Source of the DNA: Blautia hansenii DSM 20583
GTDB taxonomy: Bacteria > Bacillota > Clostridia > Lachnospirales > Lachnospiraceae
Assembly (NCBI RefSeq): GCF_002222595.2
Contig: NZ_CP022413.2
Coordinates: forward strand, 760,001 to 824,000
DNA: 64,000 nucleotides
Direction: 5' to 3'
Shown: positions 45,912 through 52,904 of the stretch, in pieces
Layout: each line of letters starts with the position of its first letter
Numbering within the stretch: position 1 is the stretch's first letter
The notes under the pieces: generated by a model
What the model saw: the letters and a program-made list of their open reading frames with translations, nothing else
The model's database searches: none
Told to the model about the DNA's origin: nothing
Translations under genes and position numbers: made by a program

Positions 45912-46349
45912 ATGAAAGGGTTTCCAAAGGTATTAAAGACAAAAGAGGACTATTACAACTGCCTTGCTATGGTAGCAAGCGGAGAACTGGCAGCAGCAGA
46001 CTTGCTGGCAAAAATCGAGAGCGCAGAGAACCAGCGCTATATTGAGTGCGGCGTAGCAGCTGTAGAGGAAGAGAAAAAGGCGGTTACGGTATATTACTGC
46101 GACGAGGCAGCAGTAGGCATGAAGTTTGTAGCGGGCAGCGTATCCGGCACGGTGCAGGGAGTAACACATATCCAGACTGACGAGGCAGCGGCAGCAGGAG
46201 AGGCAGGAAACGACAGAACAGCCCTCACGCTTTCCAAAGCAGTAAAAGCGGGCTGCACGGTAATTGCGCTGGAACGCACAGACACCGTGGCAGGAATGAC
46301 AACAGACGACATTGCAGCACTGAAAGGAGTATTAAAGCAGTATGAGTAG
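45912..46349 (+). CDS. Hypothetical tail-tip protein upstream of DGR target
   Basis: 145 aa. Helical N-terminus ('KVLKTKEDYYNCLAMVASGE', 'AADLLAKIESAENQRYIECG') and beta-rich rest. Often such genes precede variable receptor proteins; I cannot name the family. Its stop overlaps the target gene's start. Confidence 0.6.
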   Translation: MKGFPKVLKTKEDYYNCLAMVASGELAAADLLAKIESAENQRYIECGVAAVEEEKKAVTVYYCDEAAVGMKFVAGSVSGTVQGVTHIQTDEAAAAGEAGNDRTALTLSKAVKAGCTVIALERTDTVAGMTTDDIAALKGVLKQYE

Positions 46350-47484
46350 ATTATTAGTGGACGACGTTACAAAGACAGACGCAAGGGCGCTTTTGAATGT
46401 AAATAAAATGGCTACAATCAGCGATATTGTAGCACCGAGCAACGAGTACATTTACGCCAGCGGAGCAAATGAGCTGACCGTAGTAGAGGGCTGCGTAATT
46501 GCCGTGGGTGGCGCTGGAATTTTCAAGACAGCAAATACCATTCTTACGGCTGCTAATCTGGACGCAGGCAGCGCTTTTGCGGTAGGTAAGGACTATTACG
46601 TATATATCTGCGACAGCAGAATTGACAGCGCAGACGAGAAATACGTAATTTCCCTTAACTCTACATACCCGACAGGCTGGAACGCTACAAACAGCCGTAA
46701 AATCGGCGGCTTTCATTATGGACGCTGCCGCAAGGTGGACAGCAATTTACAGCCGCTTAATGGCAGCAGTGTTATTTTTGGCACTGGCTGGGAAAGTGCA
46801 GTAAGCAACGGCATTGTACCACGTTCTGTATGGACACTGGGACACCGCCCGAAATGCAGCCCAGAGGGTATGGTATATTTAGGCGGCGGCACATGGGTAG
46901 ATATTTACCTTAATTCTGACGACGGAGCAAAGGGCTTAAAATCAGAGTACGGCTGCGCACCTATGACGGGTACAGAAAGCATGAACTGGTACAACTTTGT
47001 AGAACGTCTGGCAAAGAGCGGTAAGCGCCTGCCGAACTATGCGGAGTTTTGCGCTTATGCTTTTGGCAGCCCTGCCGGACTGGATAACGCAAATACAAAC
47101 GCATGGAGCGCCACCAGCAATACAGGCAGAGGCGTAACGGGCAGCGTAGTAAATGCCGTTTCTTCCGTGGGCGTTGTAGATACCGTGGGGCGTGTATGGG
47201 AATGGCTGGACGAGCTTATTACAAGAGCGGAACACGCAACAAATGCAGACTACCACGCAAGCGTAGCGTGGGGATGGGACAAGAAAAGCCCATTGAATAC
47301 AGGCGAGAAGTCTTACGACGTTGGTAACATTTACCAGTATTACGCATATTCTCTGGCGGCGCTGCTGGCGGGCGGCAGCTGGGACCGTGGGGCGGGTTGC
47401 GGCGCTCGTGCCGTGTTTTGCCGCAATTACCCGTGGATTGTCCCTGCGAACGTTGGCGCTCGTGGGGCGTGTGACTCTCTGTAG
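46342..47484 (+). CDS. DGR target: variable C-type-lectin-fold receptor-binding protein
   Basis: 380 aa. N-terminal trimerisation/attachment region (1-150), then a formylglycine-generating-enzyme-like CLec fold (from about 185, 'KCSPEGMVYLGGGTWVDIYL', 'RLPNYAEFCAYAFGSP', 'VGRVWEWLDELI') ending in the VR ('AALLAGGSWDRGAGCGARAV' and 'NVGARGACDSL'). The same fold is used by other DGR-diversified phage tip proteins. Substituted residues fall mainly on codons that are Asn (AAY) in the template. It lies with the tail-tip genes, so receptor binding is the likely role. Confidence 0.92.
   Translation: MSRLLVDDVTKTDARALLNVNKMATISDIVAPSNEYIYASGANELTVVEGCVIAVGGAGIFKTANTILTAANLDAGSAFAVGKDYYVYICDSRIDSADEKYVISLNSTYPTGWNATNSRKIGGFHYGRCRKVDSNLQPLNGSSVIFGTGWESAVSNGIVPRSVWTLGHRPKCSPEGMVYLGGGTWVDIYLNSDDGAKGLKSEYGCAPMTGTESMNWYNFVERLAKSGKRLPNYAEFCAYAFGSPAGLDNANTNAWSATSNTGRGVTGSVVNAVSSVGVVDTVGRVWEWLDELITRAEHATNADYHASVAWGWDKKSPLNTGEKSYDVGNIYQYYAYSLAALLAGGSWDRGAGCGARAVFCRNYPWIVPANVGARGACDSL
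47351..47476 (+). repeat. DGR variable repeat (VR)
   Basis: 126 bp at the 3' end of the target gene, aligned without gaps to TR 47912-48037. 109 bases are identical; all 17 differences fall where TR has A (9 to G, 5 to C, 3 to T). 17 of 26 TR adenines are changed. The last 25 or so bases (ggcgctcgtggggcgtgtga..) are unchanged, as expected of the IMH region. Confidence 0.97.
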
Positions 47485-47485
47485 A

Positions 47486-47506
47486 CGGCGGGCGAAAGCC
47501 CAGCCG
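47486..47506 (+). promoter_or_regulatory. DGR target-site hairpin after VR
   Basis: CGGC-GGGC-GAAA-GCCC-a-GCCG: an 8-bp stem with one bulged A and a GAAA loop, starting 1 nt after the stop codon. DGR targets such as that of phage BPP-1 have a hairpin/cruciform at this spot that promotes retrohoming. Confidence 0.8.
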
Positions 47507-47524
47507 GATAAACGGGGGTAAGGC

Positions 47525-47881
47525 ATGGACATACAGACAAAAACAGATATTATACACCAGAAAATATACGATTTTCTGCTATATATCTATCCTTTACTTG
47601 CAAAGTATCCAAAGTTTGAAAAATTCAGTTTACAGACGGCGACCAGAAACGCAATTCTTGAAATGCTGCAAGAGGTTATAAAGTGGGATAAGACGGCGAC
47701 GAAAAGCCACTTATACACGGTAGATACGGCATTGCAGGAAAGTAAAGAATTGCTGCGGCTGGCGCATGATTTGGAATATAGCGCCATGAACGCACGGCAC
47801 TACGGCGAGAGCTGCCGCAAGCTGAAAGAAATAGGCGTTATGCTGGGCGAAATGATAGAAGAGGTAAAGACCAGAAAATAG
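47525..47881 (+). CDS. avd: DGR accessory variability determinant (Avd)
   Basis: 118 aa, all-helical: 'TKTDIIHQKIYDFLLYIYPL' , 'LLRLAHDLEYSAMNARHYGE' and 'KLKEIGVMLGEMIEE' fit the four-helix bundle Avd that forms a pentamer binding the RT and template RNA. Position between target and TR is canonical. Stop overlaps the start of the TR transcript region. Confidence 0.92.
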   Translation: MDIQTKTDIIHQKIYDFLLYIYPLLAKYPKFEKFSLQTATRNAILEMLQEVIKWDKTATKSHLYTVDTALQESKELLRLAHDLEYSAMNARHYGESCRKLKEIGVMLGEMIEEVKTRK

Positions 47882-47911
47882 CAGGATATGGGGCAGCTGC
47901 TTACTTACAGC

Positions 47912-48037
47912 CTCTGGCGGCGCTGATAGCGGGCGGCAACTGGAACAATGGGGCGAATTGCGGCGCTCGTGCCGTGAATTGCAACAATTACCCGTGGAAT
48001 GTCAATACGAACATTGGCGCTCGTGGGGCGTGTGACT
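47912..48037 (+). repeat. DGR template repeat (TR)
   Basis: 126 bp between avd and RT. Read in the VR frame it encodes 'AGGNWNNGANCGARAVNCNN' and 'YPWNVNTNIGARGACD': most adenines sit in AAC/AAT codons placed at the variable positions, a hallmark of DGR templates. It is the source of the mutagenised cDNA. Confidence 0.96.
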
Positions 48038-48207
48038 TAGTGAGAACATTACAGGCACAGAGTTCTACGGAATACTGGCAAGGACTTAGAAAGGGATAAG
48101 ACCGAGTGTTTAATATCCTATAGTCAGAGCGGCTGTCCCGCCGTGAGGCAAAGAGAAAAAATACGGCTGCTGGTTAGTAGCTACGGCGAAAGGCAGGAGC
48201 TTAATAC
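48038..48207 (+). ncRNA. DGR spacer RNA between TR and RT
   Basis: 170 bases without a gene. In studied DGRs the RNA running from TR into the spacer folds and primes its own cDNA synthesis with RT and Avd. Together with TR and the 30 nt after avd this makes a 326-bp non-coding stretch. The exact RNA ends cannot be read. Confidence 0.6.
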
Positions 48208-49269
48208 TTGAAGAGAGTAGGATACATTACCGATAAGGACGGGCGGCACATTACGCTTTTAGAGGCTATGGGCGACTACGGAAACGTACAGAAAGCATAT
48301 AACAAAGCCAGAAAGTGTAAGCGCCACAGAAAAGACGTACTGATTTTTACGAAAGATAAAGAGGAAAATTTAGACAAGGTGCGGGAAGATATTCTAAACC
48401 TTGCCTATGAGCCGAGCGAATACCATTACTTTAAGGTGTACGAACCGAAAGAGCGGCAGATAATGGCACTGCCGTTCTATGACAGGGTGGTACAGCACGC
48501 CATAAACAACGTGTTAGAGCCTATATTTGATAAGCGGTTTATATCGCAGTCTTACGCCTGCCGGAAAGGTAAAGGTATGCACGCTGCATCTGATACGCTA
48601 AAAGAGTGACTGTATGAGTGGAACAAATACCACCCAGACCAGCCACTTTATGCTATCAAGGCAGATATACACCACTATTTCCAGAGCATAGACCATGCGG
48701 TATTAAAGACTGAAATACGTAAGGTTATAAAAGACGCTGGGGTACTGGCATTGCTGGACAGGATAATAGACCACAACGGCAATATGCCGGACGGCGTAGG
48801 GATACCAGTGGGAAACCTTACCAGTCAGTTATTTGCAAATATCTATCTGGACGCATTAGACCAGTTTATTAAGCATGAGCTGGGCGTAGAGGCGTACATA
48901 CGCTATATGGACGACTTTGTAATATTAAGCCCAGACAAGGAACAGCTGCGCAGCTGGCTTGCACGGATAGAGCAATTCTTACGGGAAGAGCTTAAGTTAG
49001 AGTTTAACCCGAAAACTACCATACTGGCAGCAAAGAACGGTATAGACTTTGTAGGCTACAAACACAGGGCGACGCACAGGAAAGTACGAAAGGACAGCAT
49101 AAAGCGTATAAAGCGTACTATCAAGAAGTGCGAGAGCGGGAAAATCACAAAAGAACAGTTACAAAAGAGTATACAGAGCTGGACGGGACACGCAGGACAC
49201 GCCGACAGCTATAACCTACGAAAGAAAATAGAAACGCTGGCAGAGGCAGCCATAGAAAAGGCTGCTTAA
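48208..49269 (+). pseudogene. DGR reverse transcriptase interrupted by one in-frame TGA
   Basis: Frame opens at TTG 48208 (SD AGGAG) and runs 353 codons except for TGA at 48607-48609, after 'GMHAASDTLKE' and before 'LYEWNKYHPDQPLYAIKADI'. A Trp (TGG) there would restore a normal DGR RT. The first part has the finger motifs ('RQIMALPFYDRVVQHAINNV', 'YACRKGKGMH'); the second has the catalytic 'IKADIHHYFQSID', the DGR-type 'GIPVGNLTSQLFANIYLD' and 'IRYMDDFVIL' (YMDD at 48904-48915). The first ATG after the stop (48751) lies beyond the first catalytic Asp, so re-initiation there would not give an active enzyme. Confidence 0.93.
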
Positions 49270-49293
49270 GCGGCAAAATGCAGGAGCGAGTAC

Positions 49294-49473
49294 ATGAGTA
49301 GCAATTTATTAAGGGTGGTACAGGAACAACAGGAAACCATAGAAAAGCAAAGCAGGCTTATTGCTGATTTAATAGCCACTCTGGAAAGCTGGGAGCAGAC
49401 AGCGGGCTACGACGGCGAAGAGCTGAAAGAGCGGGCAGAAAATTTGCAATTAAGAGAAAGGCAGGATTTATGA
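49294..49473 (+). CDS. Small coiled-coil phage protein
   Basis: 59 aa. 'LLRVVQEQQETIEKQSRLIA' then acidic helix; predicted coiled coil. ATG with SD GGAGCGAG. Located between RT and holin; such short coiled-coil proteins are frequent before holins. Overlaps the holin start. Confidence 0.6.
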   Translation: MSSNLLRVVQEQQETIEKQSRLIADLIATLESWEQTAGYDGEELKERAENLQLRERQDL

Positions 49474-49958
49474 ACATGACTATTACAGAATTTATTGAGG
49501 CGGCGGCACATAACAAAATTATCCAGCTGGTAGTATTGGCGATTGTGTGCGACACGGTTTTTGGCGTGCTGCGTGCAATCAAAGAAAAGAAATTTAACAG
49601 CTGCGCAGGAATTGACGGGGCTATCAGAAAAGTAGGTATGCTTATTTCTCTGGTATTCATGCTGGCAATCGACGTACTGATTAAGATTAACTTAATCGGA
49701 TTTATACCGGAGCAGGCACGTACATATTTAGGGCTTGACACCGTGGGCGTGGCTGAATTTTTCGCATTGCTTTACATTGCCTATGAGGTAGTGAGTATTT
49801 TTAAGAATATGGCATTATGTGGGTTGCCCGTAAAAAAGGTATGGGAAAAGGTACGGGAGTTTTTAGCAAAGTATACGGACGAGCTGCCGGACACAGACGA
49901 ACTGGACGGGGACAGCACCACAGGCAGCGTAGAGGAACACAGGACACAGGAAAGATAA
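49470..49958 (+). CDS. Phage holin
   Basis: 162 aa (or 160 from ATG 49476, which has the better SD distance). Three hydrophobic segments (about 20-40, 55-80, 95-120), 'LVVLAIVCDTVFGVLRAIKE' and 'INLIGFIPEQARTYLGLD' match the toxin-secretion/phage lysis holin family. Forms membrane lesions that release the endolysin next door. Confidence 0.88.
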   Translation: MNMTITEFIEAAAHNKIIQLVVLAIVCDTVFGVLRAIKEKKFNSCAGIDGAIRKVGMLISLVFMLAIDVLIKINLIGFIPEQARTYLGLDTVGVAEFFALLYIAYEVVSIFKNMALCGLPVKKVWEKVREFLAKYTDELPDTDELDGDSTTGSVEEHRTQER

Positions 49959-50036
49959 GGATAATAAGGACATAGCAGCAAAGAGCGCTTGCGGGACACC
50001 GCAGGCGCTTATTTTGTATGCGGAAAGGCGGGAAAC

Positions 50037-51446
50037 ATGAAAATTAACAGAATGATAAGCGGGTACAATTTCAACAAGGGCAGCATTTCCAGAATTAAGT
50101 ATATTGTTATCCATTACGTAGGCGCACTGGGCGGCGCAGAGGATAACTGCCGCTATTATGGCGGCGGCAATAGAAATGCGTCGGCGCATTACTTTGTAGG
50201 ATTTAACGGCGAGGTATGGCAGTGCGTAGAGGACGCTAATATAGCGTGGCATTGCGGAGCGTCGAGCTATAAGCACGCAGAGTGCCGGAACGCTAATAGT
50301 ATCGGTATTGAAATGTGCGTAAGGAAGAAAAACACAAAGAGCATGGGCGCAACAGATAAAGACTGGTATTTTGAGGACGCAACAGTAGAGGCAGCGGCAG
50401 AGCTTACCCGTTACCTTATGAATAAATACGGCGTGCCTGCATCTCATGTAATCAGACATTACGACGTAACGGGCAAGATTTGCCCTAACCCGTATGTATA
50501 TAACACCAGCGCCCACACATGGGACGAGTTTAAGCGTAAAATCAGCGGACAGGCAGAAACACCGCAGGGCAGCAATGAAAAAATAATCTGGAATTTTCTT
50601 ACAGGCAAGGGCTTAAATGCTTATGCCGTGGCTGGTATTATGGGTAATCTGTATGCTGAAAGCGGGCTTATGCCGAACAACTTACAGAACACCTATAACA
50701 ATAAGCTGGGTAAGACGGACGCAGAATATACAGCGGCGGTGGATAATGGCAGTTATGGCAATTTTGTAAAGGACAGTGCAGGCTATGGGCTGGCGCAGTG
50801 GACGTATTGGAGCAGAAAGCAGGCGCTGCTTAATCATGCAAAACAGGCGGGCGTATCCATTGCAGACCTTAATATGCAGCTGGGCTTTTTATGGGAAGAA
50901 TTACAGGGCTACACAGTAGTAATGGACGCACTGAAAAAGGCAGGCAGCGTGCGTGCTGCATCTGATGCCGTTCTTACTGGATATGAAAAGCCAGCAGACC
51001 AGAGCGAAACAGTAAAGAAAAAGCGTGCAGAGTACGGCGAGGGATACTATAAAAAGTATGCAGCCGGAAACGGCACAAAATATTACAGAGTGCGCAAGAG
51101 CTGGACGGACGCAGCAAGCCAGCTGGGGGCGTTTACGTCGCTGGAAAATGCAAAGAGCGCTTGCAAGGCAGGCTATACTGTATATGATGATAACGGCAAG
51201 GCAGTATATACCGCAGCGGGGCAGCAGGCAAGCGCAGGCGTTCCGTTTAGCGTACAGGTGGATATTTTAGACCTTAATATCAGAACGGGAGCAGGCACAA
51301 ACTATGCAAAGACAGGAGAAACCACAGGAAAGGGAGTATTTACCATTATGGAAGTGAAAGCCGGACAGGGCGCAAGTGCTGGCTGGGGACGCTTGAAGAG
51401 TGGCGCAGGCTGGATTAGCTTAGATTATGCCACAAGATTAGCTTAA
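50037..51446 (+). CDS. Endolysin: amidase + tail-lysozyme-like + SH3 domains
   Basis: 469 aa from ATG 50037 (SD GGCGGG). Amidase_2 domain (1-165) with zinc ligands in 'YIVIHYVG', 'NASAHYFVG' and 'HYDVTGKICPNP'; a phage-tail-lysozyme-like domain (185-345, 'NAYAVAGIMGNLYAESGLMP', 'YGLAQWTYWSRK'); a SPOR-like segment (350-395, 'YYRVRKSWTDAASQLGAF'); and a C-terminal bacterial SH3 (about 410-469, 'LNIRTGAGTNYAKTGE'). It cuts the host wall at lysis. Two catalytic domains in one lysin is notable. Confidence 0.9.
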   Translation: MKINRMISGYNFNKGSISRIKYIVIHYVGALGGAEDNCRYYGGGNRNASAHYFVGFNGEVWQCVEDANIAWHCGASSYKHAECRNANSIGIEMCVRKKNTKSMGATDKDWYFEDATVEAAAELTRYLMNKYGVPASHVIRHYDVTGKICPNPYVYNTSAHTWDEFKRKISGQAETPQGSNEKIIWNFLTGKGLNAYAVAGIMGNLYAESGLMPNNLQNTYNNKLGKTDAEYTAAVDNGSYGNFVKDSAGYGLAQWTYWSRKQALLNHAKQAGVSIADLNMQLGFLWEELQGYTVVMDALKKAGSVRAASDAVLTGYEKPADQSETVKKKRAEYGEGYYKKYAAGNGTKYYRVRKSWTDAASQLGAFTSLENAKSACKAGYTVYDDNGKAVYTAAGQQASAGVPFSVQVDILDLNIRTGAGTNYAKTGETTGKGVFTIMEVKAGQGASAGWGRLKSGAGWISLDYATRLA

Positions 51447-51521
51447 GTTTTCGAGGGTGGGCGGTTCGCTGTCTGCCCTCTATTTTTTTTACAATTTTAT
51501 AGGATTTTCTACATAAAAGCG

Positions 51522-51550
51522 TTGACAATATACCAAAGTTGGTATATAAT
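51522..51550 (+). promoter_or_regulatory. Consensus promoter with embedded palindromic operator
   Basis: TTGACA (51522-51527), 17-bp spacer, TATAAT (51545-51550). ATATACCAA-AG-TTGGTATAT (51528-51547) is a perfect 20-bp palindrome filling the spacer and touching the -10. A repressor bound there would block the promoter. It would drive the small genes and the XRE regulator that follow. Confidence 0.88.
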
Positions 51551-51614
51551 AAAATCATGGAAAGGAGATAAGAACAAATAAGAGGCAAAGCCACTGGAAA
51601 GGAGAAACGGCACA

Positions 51615-51734
51615 ATGGGTAAGAAAAAGAAACAAAAGAAAAAGCCTATCGAATGGCGAGACCTGACAATCAACGCATTGATAGACTTAATCATAGGCAT
51701 AATACTTATCATAATTGGTAAGTACATAGGTTAG
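51615..51734 (+). CDS. 39-aa membrane peptide
   Basis: Lys-rich start 'MGKKKKQKKKPIEWRDL' and an Ile-rich TM helix 'LIDLIIGIILIIIGKYIG'. First ORF after the consensus promoter, with SD AAAGGAG. Unknown role, possibly a lysogenic-state membrane peptide. Confidence 0.55.
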   Translation: MGKKKKQKKKPIEWRDLTINALIDLIIGIILIIIGKYIG

Positions 51735-51773
51735 GGCGAAAGCCCTAACCGACAGGCGGGCGATAAGCCCGCC
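51729..51773 (+). other. Two tandem perfect hairpins
   Basis: GGTTAGGGC-GAAA-GCCCTAACC (9-bp stem) then GGCGGGC-GATAA-GCCCGCC (7-bp stem), 4 nt apart, no T-tract. The inner 12-mer GGGCGAAAGCCC also forms the core of the DGR hairpin at 47490. Could be an attenuator or RNA stabiliser. Confidence 0.55.
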
Positions 51774-51816
51774 GCCTATAAGAAATATAACACAAACCCA
51801 CAGCCGAGTAAAGAGT

Positions 51817-51915
51817 ATGCTTTTGAAATTAGGAGTATTTTTAGTAGCAGTAGGACTTGTAAAGCTGCTTATTGCTTTCATTTTGAGAGCAAAAGAAAAG
51901 AGAGGTAAGGCATGA
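51817..51915 (+). CDS. 32-aa membrane peptide
   Basis: Single hydrophobic helix 'LKLGVFLVAVGLVKLLIAFI' with a basic tail 'LRAKEKRGKA'. Its stop overlaps the ATG of the XRE regulator (gcATGA), so it may couple translation. Unknown role. Confidence 0.5.
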   Translation: MLLKLGVFLVAVGLVKLLIAFILRAKEKRGKA

Positions 51916-52109
51916 ATTTAGGCGAGAACATAAGAAAAGCACGGAAAGCGGCGGGCGTTTCACAGTCGGAACTTGCGGAACGCCTGCAAGTCCACCAGAA
52001 AGATATAAGCAGGTGGGAGAATGGGGCGCACGCACCGACAATAGAAATGTTTGCGAAAATATGCAGAGAGCTTAACGCCTCTGCTGATGAAATTTTAGAA
52101 TTGAAGTAG
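51912..52109 (+). CDS. XRE/Cro-CI family regulator
   Basis: 65 aa, a bare HTH_3 domain: 'NLGENIRKARKAAGVSQSEL', 'VHQKDISRWENGAHAPTIEM'. It may be the repressor or Cro-like protein that binds the palindrome in the promoter upstream. No larger CI-type repressor is visible elsewhere in the prophage. Confidence 0.88.
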   Translation: MNLGENIRKARKAAGVSQSELAERLQVHQKDISRWENGAHAPTIEMFAKICRELNASADEILELK

Positions 52110-52130
52110 ATACGAAAGCGAGGGCTTACT

Positions 52131-52815
52131 ATGACAAAGAAAAAGGTAATTTTATTGGTAGTGGCTGCATTATTTGCAGTAAGTGGCTTAACGGCGCTGC
52201 CGTCTGGAAATATAACAGGTGGGGTGGGCTGCATTGTGGTTGCGGCAGTATGTGCCTATTTTGGACTGAAAAAGAAAAGCGCAGGAAAAGAAAACGAAAA
52301 CAGAACGCCTGCGCCTGCCGCTGCATCTGGTGGCAGAGTTTTAGATACAATCAGAACGAAAGTAGTAGGCGTGACGTTCAATAATGAGGACGGAGAAAAC
52401 AGGCAGGATATTTTAAGCAGAATGTCCGGCAGTGAAGATATTACAGTAGAAAAGTATACATACAACGGAGAGCCTGCCGCATACGTAAAGTGGGGCGATA
52501 AGGTAATAGGCAATCTATCGGCAGAGCTGGCGGGGGACTTAGCGAGAAAGTACCCGAAAGCCCGCTACACCGCAGAAATACTGGAAATTTCTGGGGGGGG
52601 GGGTACAGACGTTCGGGTGCAATATAGAGCTTGACGTAATCGAGGACGCAACGCCCAGCGTAAGCCAGCATACGGGAGAAACTACAGTATATGTAGACCG
52701 TAGCAACAAAAAATACCATAGTAAGCCTAACTGTTCGGGAATGAAAAACCCAAAGAGCATACCGCTAAGCCAAGCAAAGAAGAAATACACCGCTTGTAAA
52801 AAGTGTTGTAAATAG
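52131..52815 (+). pseudogene. Membrane-anchored HIRAN-like protein split by an 11-G tract
   Basis: As read, the frame stops at 52634 (167 aa). With one G fewer in the run of 11 (52593-52603) it continues to 52815 (about 227 aa). Two N-terminal TM helices (about 5-22 and 27-43); a HIRAN-like domain (about 68-180, 'TKVVGVTFNNEDGENRQDIL', 'GEPAAYVKWGDKVIGNLSAE'), completed after the tract by 'FGCNIELDVIEDA'; then a Cys/His tail 'KKYHSKPNCSGMKNPKSIPL' with 'CKKCCK'. The coding signal crossing the tract favours a real longer gene. It is either phase-variable or a base-call error. Confidence 0.8.
52593..52603 (+). repeat. Homopolymer of 11 G
   Basis: 'ctggggggggggg tac': 11 consecutive G in the coding strand. 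10 G (or 13) would keep the HIRAN-like gene in one frame. Such tracts slip readily during replication. Confidence 0.9.
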
Positions 52816-52825
52816 GTAAAGGCAT

Positions 52826-52860
52826 AAGCCGCAGACTTGTAAAAGAGTTTGCGGCTTTTC
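52826..52860 (+). terminator. Terminator before the transposase gene
   Basis: AAGCCGCAGACT with AGTTTGCGGCTT (one mismatch) and a short loop, followed by TTTTC. It shields the transposase from read-through of the regulator operon. Confidence 0.75.
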
Positions 52861-52904
52861 GTCGTATATGGGGAAAGAACAGGAACGAAAGAGAGGTAGC
52901 AGAA

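Noticed and set aside
48207..48609. RT fragment as an independent small gene
   Set aside because: The frame continues exactly after the single TGA with RT motifs in order, so it is one interrupted gene rather than two genes.
48601..48615. Genome-wide recoding of TGA to Trp in the phage
   Set aside because: Several phage genes end in TGA in sensible places (for example near 24232 and 27688), and no other gene shows an internal TGA.
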